A stretch of 64,000 nucleotides of DNA, from assembly GCF_035917995.1 (NCBI RefSeq), contig NZ_CP109131.1:1798001-1862000 (forward strand). The letters run 5' to 3'. The notes under the pieces are model-generated. The model made no database searches, was not told the DNA's origin, and saw only the letters and a list, made by a program, of their open reading frames with translations. Below are positions 58,745-64,000 of the stretch, one piece after another. Each line of letters starts with the position of its first letter. The first letter of the stretch is position 1. This DNA comes from Streptosporangium sp. NBC_01755 (GTDB lineage Bacteria > Actinomycetota > Actinomycetes > Streptosporangiales > Streptosporangiaceae). Both the position numbers and the translations under genes were made by a program.

Positions 58745-59140
58745 TCAGGGGAGTTCGAGGCCGACCTCGGTGTTCTCCCTCAGCGCCCGGCTCACCGTGC
58801 AGTACTTCTCCTCGACGCGGTGGGCCACCGCGCGGAGGACCTCGGAGGCCTTCTCGTCACCCTCGGGAAGTTCCACGTCGTAGGTGATGGTGATCGGCCC
58901 CAGCTTGCTCGCCTCGACCTTCTCCGCCTGGACCGTCATCGCCAGGCGGACCATGCGGTGGCCACGCTGGGCCGTCAGTGGCTCCACCGTGACGATGTTG
59001 CAGCCGCCGAGCGCCGCGAGCAGCAGTTCGACCGGGGTGAAGGTCCCCTGCTCGTCGCCACTGCCCATGGCGACCTCGGCTCCTCGGTCATTGCGCGCCA
59101 CGAACCCGTTCTCGGTCCGTTCCACTCTCACCTGCGCCAT
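58745..59140 (-). CDS. OsmC-family protein
   Basis: 131 residues. OsmC/Ohr fold: FTPVELLLAALGGCNIVTVE carries the first peroxidatic Cys, and HRVEEKYCTVSRALRENTEV the second. Such proteins reduce organic hydroperoxides with thiol donors, in the cytoplasm. No regulator adjoins it. Stop at 58745, with the long 58.2-58.7 kb non-coding stretch downstream. Confidence 0.93.
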   Translation of the reverse strand: MAQVRVERTENGFVARNDRGAEVAMGSGDEQGTFTPVELLLAALGGCNIVTVEPLTAQRGHRMVRLAMTVQAEKVEASKLGPITITYDVELPEGDEKASEVLRAVAHRVEEKYCTVSRALRENTEVGLELP

Positions 59141-59213
59141 CGCGTTCCTCCTCCGGCCGCCCTGGATCTGCGGATCACCCTACAGAGGCAGGGAGGCCGG
59201 AACGGCGCCCGCC

Positions 59214-59537
59214 TCAGGCATCGGGATGTCTGGACAGGTACTCGATGTAGAACGGGCGCAGCGCGTCGCCCAGCTCCCCGTGGCCCGAGACCATGGCGTC
59301 ACTGAGCAGAGCCGAGATCCGGCTAAGGTCGTTGGTCGTCTCATCCCCGTGGCCCGATGACGCCTCCGCCGCCGGGATCAAGGAGAGCAGCTCCCACAGA
59401 AAGCCGAGATCTCCGTGGTGCACGGCGTAGTGGACCGCGCGATCATGCAGTTCTTGGGCCGACAGTGACTCAAGCTCATCCGTTTCCAACAGACCCACCC
59501 CCTCACGCCCCTTCTGCCCCGAGATTGTCACCATCAT
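59214..59537 (-). CDS. small acidic protein of unknown function
   Basis: About 107 residues, helical and acidic (LETDELESLSAQELHDRAVH, YAVHHGDLGFLWELLSLIPA, SRISALLSDAMVSGHGELGD, LRPFYIEYLSRHPDA). No family recognised with certainty; similar short conserved proteins occur in actinomycetes. Two adjacent ATG codons (59537, 59534) may serve as start; the longer frame upstream is unlike coding DNA. It lies between an MDR gene and OsmC on the same strand. Confidence 0.65.
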   Translation of the reverse strand: MMVTISGQKGREGVGLLETDELESLSAQELHDRAVHYAVHHGDLGFLWELLSLIPAAEASSGHGDETTNDLSRISALLSDAMVSGHGELGDALRPFYIEYLSRHPDA

Positions 59538-59559
59538 GCGCGATCGACGGTACGCACAG

Positions 59560-60948
59560 TCAGCGCACCAGCCGGACCAGCATCTTCCCCGTGTTGGCGC
59601 CGCGGAGCATGTCGATGAACGCCCGCGGGGCGTTATCCAGGCCGTCGACGACGGTCTCCGTCGAGACGAGCCTGCCCTCGCGGAGCCAGGCGCCAACCTC
59701 GGCGATCATGTCGGGCAGCCGCGCCTGGTGGTCGGAGACGATGAATCCGCGCAGGGTGAGCCGTTTCCCCACGGCCAGGAGGAGGTTGTTCGGGCCCGGT
59801 ACCGGCTCGGTGGCGTTGTAGACCGAGATCGCCCCGCACATCGCGACCCTGCCGTACATCCTCAGCTCGTCGATGGCCGCCTGTAGATGGTCGCCGCCGA
59901 CGTTGTCGAAGTAGACGTCGATCCCGCCGGGGGCCGCCTCGGCGAGTTGCTCACCGATCCGGCCGTCGCGGTAGTTGAAGGCGGCGTCGAAGCCGAGATC
60001 GCGGACCAGGTAGGCGACCTTCTCCGGCGACCCGGCGCTGCCCACCACGCGTGAGGCGCCCTTCAGCCGGGCGATCTGCCCGGCCAGGCTGCCCACGGAC
60101 CCGGCCGCGCCGGACACGAACACCGCCTCGCCCTCCTTGAAGTGAGCGATGTCGAGCAGGCCCACGTACGCGGTGAGGCCGGTCATGCCCAGCACCCCGA
60201 GGTAGGCGGAGAGCGGGACACCCGGGATCTCCTCGACCTTGCAGGCCTGCCTCGCGTCAAGCACGGCGTACTCGCGCCAGCCGTACCCGTGGGTGACGAA
60301 GTCGCCGGGGGCGAAGTCCGGCGAGCGCGACACGACGACCTCGCCGACGGCCCCGCCGTCGAGGGGGGCACCGATCTGGAAGGGCGGAAAGTAGGACTCG
60401 CCCTCGTTCATGCGTCCCCGCATGTACGGGTCGACACTGATGAAGAGATTGCGGACCAGAATCTCCCCCTCCTCGGGAGCGGGCAGCTCGGCCTCGGCCG
60501 GCTCGAAGTTCTCCGGGACCGGCCACCCCGAGGGCCGCGACGCCAGCCGGATCTCCCGCGACACCGTACGGCCGGCCGCACGCGCCGACGTCCCGTTCAC
60601 AGCGGCGGTCCCGGTCGCGGCGGCGGTCCCGGTCGCGGCGGCCCTCCCGGCACCGGTGCCCGCTCCGGCCCTCGGCCCGGCTCCCGTCTCCGGCACGGCC
60701 CCGGGTCCGGCCCCGGCCCGGGCTCCGGGTCCTGCTCCGGGTCCGGGCCCGGGCTTGGGAGCGGCGCCGGGCTGGGGGCCGGGTTTGGGAGCGGGTCCAG
60801 GCTTGGGACCGGGCTTGGGGCCGGGTCCAGGCCTGGGAACGGGACCGGGCCTCGGGCCCGGCTTGGGGACCGGCCGGGTTCCGGGTTCTGTCCCGCCTCC
60901 GGTGGACTGATCTCCTGATCGGCCGGTGGATGATCGGTCGTCCGACAT
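59560..60948 (-). CDS. MDR-family NADP-dependent oxidoreductase with Pro-Gly-rich N-terminus
   Basis: 462 residues. From about 130 on it is a prostaglandin-reductase/CurA-type medium-chain oxidoreductase: EILVRNLFISVDPYMRGRMN, FQIGAPLDGGAVGEVVVSRS, cofactor loop FVSGAAGSVGSLAGQIARLK, YFDNVGGDHLQAAIDELRMY. It reduces activated double bonds with NADPH. The first 115 residues are unusual: repeats of P-K/R-P-G (RPVPKPGPRPGPVPRPGPGP, PKPGPAPKPGPQPGAAPKPG) passing into Ala-Gly-Thr. ATG 60948 follows GGGGG. A start after the repeats, at a normal length for the family, cannot be excluded. Confidence 0.88.
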   Translation of the reverse strand: MSDDRSSTGRSGDQSTGGGTEPGTRPVPKPGPRPGPVPRPGPGPKPGPKPGPAPKPGPQPGAAPKPGPGPGAGPGARAGAGPGAVPETGAGPRAGAGTGAGRAAATGTAAATGTAAVNGTSARAAGRTVSREIRLASRPSGWPVPENFEPAEAELPAPEEGEILVRNLFISVDPYMRGRMNEGESYFPPFQIGAPLDGGAVGEVVVSRSPDFAPGDFVTHGYGWREYAVLDARQACKVEEIPGVPLSAYLGVLGMTGLTAYVGLLDIAHFKEGEAVFVSGAAGSVGSLAGQIARLKGASRVVGSAGSPEKVAYLVRDLGFDAAFNYRDGRIGEQLAEAAPGGIDVYFDNVGGDHLQAAIDELRMYGRVAMCGAISVYNATEPVPGPNNLLLAVGKRLTLRGFIVSDHQARLPDMIAEVGAWLREGRLVSTETVVDGLDNAPRAFIDMLRGANTGKMLVRLVR

Positions 60949-61266
60949 GATGAGGCCCCCTCGGCGATTTGTGCTTCTCATCTGGGACTTTCCCATCCGG
61001 TAGCGGTTCTTCTCGCGAAACGGCGACGCACCTGACAAGATCTCGCCACTTTCGTGACCGCATCTGGTCACGGATGCGAAACTCTCCACGGAAGCCGGAA
61101 TACGGTCCGCCGTCCCGGTCACCGTGACCGCCGTACCCGCGGCGCTCGGTATCGATCGGATCGGCAGGCGCTCGGCCGGCCAGCAAAGTGTCTAGTGTCC
61201 GTATATATCCGCTCTCGGGATGCAGATCTGCCGCCCGTCCAACCATCCATGCGAGGATGCCCAAAC

Positions 61267-61647
61267 GTGAAAATAATCATCAAAATACTGGTTGTGGCCG
61301 CCGCCCTGTGGGCGGCGACCCGGCTCGTGGACGGCATCACGGTGTCCGCGCAGACCCCTGCCAAGGAGATCGGCACGCTCCTCGCCGTCGCCCTGGTGTT
61401 CGGGATCGTCAACACCGTTCTCAAGCCCGTCATCAAGACACTCGGCTGCGCCTTCTACATCCTCACGCTGGGCCTGTTCGCCCTGGTCGTCAACGCCGGG
61501 CTGCTGCTGCTGACCAGCTGGATCGCCAAGGAGCTCAGCCTGCCCTTCCACGTGGAGGGCTTCTGGCCCGCGTTCTGGGGCGCGATCGTCATCGGCCTGG
61601 TCAGCTGGCTGCTCGACCTGATCCTCGACGCGATCGTCGGCGACTGA
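61267..61647 (+). CDS. phage holin-family (Mycobacterium-type) membrane protein
   Basis: 126 residues and four membrane helices (KIIIKILVVAAALWAATRLV, EIGTLLAVALVFGIVNTVLK, LGLFALVVNAGLLLLTSWIA, FWGAIVIGLVSWLLDLILDA). This is the common four-helix phage holin-family protein of actinobacteria, not part of a prophage here. The GTG at 61267 with GAGG upstream gives the usual MKxLIK start. It is followed four bases later by the ammonia-lyase gene. Confidence 0.85.
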   Translation: MKIIIKILVVAAALWAATRLVDGITVSAQTPAKEIGTLLAVALVFGIVNTVLKPVIKTLGCAFYILTLGLFALVVNAGLLLLTSWIAKELSLPFHVEGFWPAFWGAIVIGLVSWLLDLILDAIVGD

Positions 61648-61651
61648 ACCG

Positions 61652-63118
61652 ATGGTCGTCGTCCTTGACGGCGCCCACCTGACCTGCGAACAGGTCGATC
61701 GGGCGGCTCACGGCTCACCGGTCGCGCTGGGCTCCACGGCCCGCGCGCGGGCGGCATGGCGGACGGCCTGCCTGCTCGAAGGGCCGGTATACGGCCGGAC
61801 CACCGGGGTGGGCGCCAACAAGGACGTGGCGACCGAGGCCGCCGGTCTTGACCTGCTCCGCAGCCACGCGGGTGGCGCGGGGCCGCAGATCGAGGAGTTC
61901 CGTGCCCGCGCCACCCTCGTCGTCCGCCTCAACCAGCTGCTCGCCGGCGGCTCGGGGGTCGATCCCACGCTGTTGCCCGTACTCGCCGCCGCCGTCAACC
62001 GGGGCCTGACCCCGCCGATCCGCACCTACGGCGCCATCGGCACCGGTGACCTCACCGCCCTGGCCACCACCGCGCTCTGTCTGCTGGGCGAGCTCGCCTG
62101 GAGGTCTCCCTCCGAGGGCGTACGGACCGGCGGGCGAGCCGGAACCGACGCCTCATCCTGGGCGACGCGGGCCGGCGGGTCCGATGCCCGGGCCGAAGAC
62201 GCCTCTCCCGGCACGCACGCCGGTGAGCCCGTGCCCCGGTTCGCGCTCGCCGCCGGTGACGCACTGCCGTTCATCAGCTCGGGCGCGGCCACCCTGGCGG
62301 ACGCGGCGCTGGCCTGCCACCGCCTGGGAGTCCTCCTGTCCGCCGCCACGGCGGTCGCGGCCCGCTCCTTCCTGGCGGTCGACGCCTCGCTGGAACCGCT
62401 CTCTCCCGTCGTGCAGCGCGGCCCCGAGCAGACCTCGGTCGCGGCCGGGCTGCGCGCCCTGGTCGGCGCCACCAACCCGCGCCGCGTACAGGACCCGTAC
62501 GGCTACCGCGCCTTCCCTCAGGTCCACGGGGCCGTGCTCGACGCTCTTCACCGGGCGGAGCAGACCGTCACCGAGGAGGCGAACGCGGCTCCGGAGAACC
62601 CGTTGATCGCCGATGGCCGGGCCTGGCACAACGGCAACTTCCACTCGGCGCGGGTCGCACTGGCCCTCGACGCCCTGCGGGCCGCGCTCGTGCAGACCGC
62701 GACGCTGAGCGCCGCCAGGCTCGCCACCCTGAACGACCCGGCCCACACCGGGCTGCTCCCCTTCCTCGCCGAGCGCCCCGGCCGCTCCGGGGTGATGATC
62801 CTCGAATACGTCGCGCACTCCGCCCTGGCCGAGCTGCGCCACCTGGCCGCCCCCGTCACTCTGGGCGGCGCCGTGCTCTCCCTGGGAACCGAGGACCACG
62901 CGAGCTTCACCCCGCAGGCGGCCCGTTCCACGCTCGCCTCCGTCGAACCGCTGGAGATCGTCCTGGCCTGCGAGCTGGTGACCTCCGTACGGGCCCTGCG
63001 CCTGCGCGGCGTCCCCTGCGATCTACCGTTCGATCCCGCGATGGACGACCGCCCGCTGGACGCCGACCTCGACGTGGCACGCGGGCTCCTGTCCGGCCTC
63101 GCCCTCGCCGTTCGCTGA
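61652..63118 (+). CDS. aromatic amino acid ammonia-lyase homologue with altered MIO triad
   Basis: 488 residues of the HAL/PAL family. Conserved features are present: GPVYGRTTGVGANKDV (the Tyr-loop), VVRLNQLLAGGSGVDPTLLP, ENPLIADGRAWHNGNFHSAR (NGNFH) and QDPYGYRAFPQVHGAVLDAL. The MIO-forming Ala-Ser-Gly is replaced: the matching string reads YGAIGTGDLTALATTALCLL, with Gly-Thr-Gly instead. A disordered insert (about 155-190) is also unusual. If the electrophilic prosthetic group cannot form, the protein may not be a normal lyase. Confidence 0.82.
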   Translation: MVVVLDGAHLTCEQVDRAAHGSPVALGSTARARAAWRTACLLEGPVYGRTTGVGANKDVATEAAGLDLLRSHAGGAGPQIEEFRARATLVVRLNQLLAGGSGVDPTLLPVLAAAVNRGLTPPIRTYGAIGTGDLTALATTALCLLGELAWRSPSEGVRTGGRAGTDASSWATRAGGSDARAEDASPGTHAGEPVPRFALAAGDALPFISSGAATLADAALACHRLGVLLSAATAVAARSFLAVDASLEPLSPVVQRGPEQTSVAAGLRALVGATNPRRVQDPYGYRAFPQVHGAVLDALHRAEQTVTEEANAAPENPLIADGRAWHNGNFHSARVALALDALRAALVQTATLSAARLATLNDPAHTGLLPFLAERPGRSGVMILEYVAHSALAELRHLAAPVTLGGAVLSLGTEDHASFTPQAARSTLASVEPLEIVLACELVTSVRALRLRGVPCDLPFDPAMDDRPLDADLDVARGLLSGLALAVR

Positions 63119-63129
63119 CTCTCCGCCGG

Positions 63130-64000
63130 TCAGCCGACCGAGCCGCGCTCGCGGAGCTGGGGGGCCTGGACGATGCGGCGGCGGCGCGGGTTGCCGTCGG
63201 CGGCGGCCACCACGATCCGGACGGCGGCCCGGACGATACCGTCGATGTCCCAGTCGACGGTGGTCAGGCCGGGGGTGAGCAGTCCCGACATGGGGTGGTC
63301 GTCGTAGCCCATCACCGACACCTCCGACGGGATGACCAGCCTCCGCTCGGCCGAGGCCGCGTAGACGCCGTAGGCGATCGAGTCGGCGAAGCAGAAGAAC
63401 GCCCGGTGCCCGGCGTCGAGCATCTCGCCGGCGACCCTCGTGGCGGATGCCAGTGACTGCGGGGCGGTGACCATCTCGATGTCCAGATCCAGCCGCCCGG
63501 CCTCGGCCATGACGTGCACGTCGGCGGGCCTGTCGGGGGTGCTGGCCCCGGTCGAGGTGAGGACGGCCAGGCGCCGGTGGCCTCGCTTTCTCAGGTGCTC
63601 CAGGGCGAGGGTCACCCCGGCCCTGTTGTCGAAGACGACCTCGCCCGCGGCGCGCGCCCCGGCCAGCGCGTCGCCGATCGACACCACCGGCAGCCCCTCG
63701 CACAGCTCGGCCCAGAGCGGTGCCGCGGGGTCGACCGGCTGCACGATCAGCGCGTCCACTCGCTGGTCGCGGAGCTGCCTGGCGAGCGTGTGCTCCCTCG
63801 CGGGGTCGCCCGCGGCGTCCAGGATCAGGGCGTAGCGGTCGTTGTCCTTGAGCGCGCGGCCGATGCCGACGGCCAGCGCCTGCTGCCAGAGATCCTCCAG
63901 GGAGCCGCAGAGCAGGCCGATCATGCCGGTTCTGCCGCTGGCCAGCGCGCGGGCGATGGGATCAGCCTCGTAGCCGAGCTCGGCCGCGGCCCGGCGTACC
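63130..64000 (-). CDS. LacI-family transcriptional regulator (cut by window edge)
   Basis: The last 290 residues of a LacI/GalR repressor. The end of the helix-turn-helix and hinge is seen at the window edge (VRRAAAELGYEADPIARALA), then the periplasmic-binding-like ligand domain (TGMIGLLCGSLEDLWQQALA, RDQRVDALIVQPVDPAAPLW, FCFADSIAYGVYAASAERRL, VSVMGYDDHPMSGLLTPGLT). Family is certain; ligand unknown. It is convergent with the ammonia-lyase gene, and the start lies beyond 64000. Confidence 0.92.
   Translation of the reverse strand, partial: VRRAAAELGYEADPIARALASGRTGMIGLLCGSLEDLWQQALAVGIGRALKDNDRYALILDAAGDPAREHTLARQLRDQRVDALIVQPVDPAAPLWAELCEGLPVVSIGDALAGARAAGEVVFDNRAGVTLALEHLRKRGHRRLAVLTSTGASTPDRPADVHVMAEAGRLDLDIEMVTAPQSLASATRVAGEMLDAGHRAFFCFADSIAYGVYAASAERRLVIPSEVSVMGYDDHPMSGLLTPGLTTVDWDIDGIVRAAVRIVVAAADGNPRRRRIVQAPQLRERGSVG

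Noticed and set aside
61267-61647. Holin-family protein as evidence of a prophage
   Set aside because: No other phage gene is nearby, and this family is a common chromosomal four-helix protein in actinomycetes.

Overview
The window is high-GC actinomycete DNA. Codon use, leaderless-looking promoters, SCO6745-type, DUF6247-type and SAV2177-type genes and the gene style suggest a filamentous Streptosporangiales-like organism (Streptosporangium/Nonomuraea type). This taxonomic guess is an inference. Two parts stand out: an enediyne polyketide locus (about 1-17.6 kb) and a large NTPase/protease island (41.2-58.1 kb).

Region 1 (1-20.4 kb): two ABC-2 permeases and an ATP-grasp enzyme lead into an enediyne locus. 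The minus-strand operon unbL-unbV-unbU-pksE-thioesterase (17607 down to 7746) is the conserved minimal enediyne cassette, and two further membrane-protein genes are coupled to its 3' end. Beside it lie an SRPBCC (AHSA1/START-like) protein that could be a CalC-like self-resistance protein, an HxlR-type regulator, a HEAT-repeat protein of unknown function, an unknown 199-residue protein and a SCO6745-type protein. The same AT-rich palindrome-like motif occurs in three intergenic regions here.

Region 2 (20.4-41.2 kb): ordinary accessory genes mixed with signs of decay. They include an ADP-ribosylglycohydrolase, a 1.7-kb mosaic of four truncated genes, a TetR/SDR divergent pair, the first of two identical tRNA-Lys(CTT) genes, a PRC-barrel protein, an intact TnpB with a putative guide-RNA end, a broken second TnpB wedged between two other broken genes, a metQ lipoprotein gene with a frameshift in a run of eight G, a large secreted M14 carboxypeptidase, a toxin-antitoxin-like pair, a methyltransferase and a DNA-glycosylase-like protein.

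Region 3 (41.2-58.1 kb): eleven genes in three transcription units. Plus strand: Trypco1-like protein, MoxR/BchI AAA+ ATPase, BchD-like vWA protein, CHAT protease and a trypsin-vWA-GTPase fusion. Minus strand: vWA protein, GTPase and two paralogous GAP1-like proteins. Plus strand: DUF4407 membrane/coiled-coil protein and a Ser/Thr kinase with helical repeats. This has the composition of the NTP-dependent biological conflict systems reported from multicellular bacteria, but in an unusually complete and internally duplicated form. The model I infer is signal sensing (kinase, DUF4407, vWA/GAP1 scaffold), NTPase switching (GTPases, AAA+), then protease effectors (CHAT, trypsin). It is the best candidate for an undescribed system.

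Region 4 (58.1-64 kb): the second tRNA-Lys, then housekeeping-like genes: OsmC, a small hypothetical protein, an MDR oxidoreductase with a Pro-Gly-rich N-terminus, a holin-family membrane protein, an aromatic ammonia-lyase homologue with an altered MIO triad, and a truncated LacI-type regulator at the edge.
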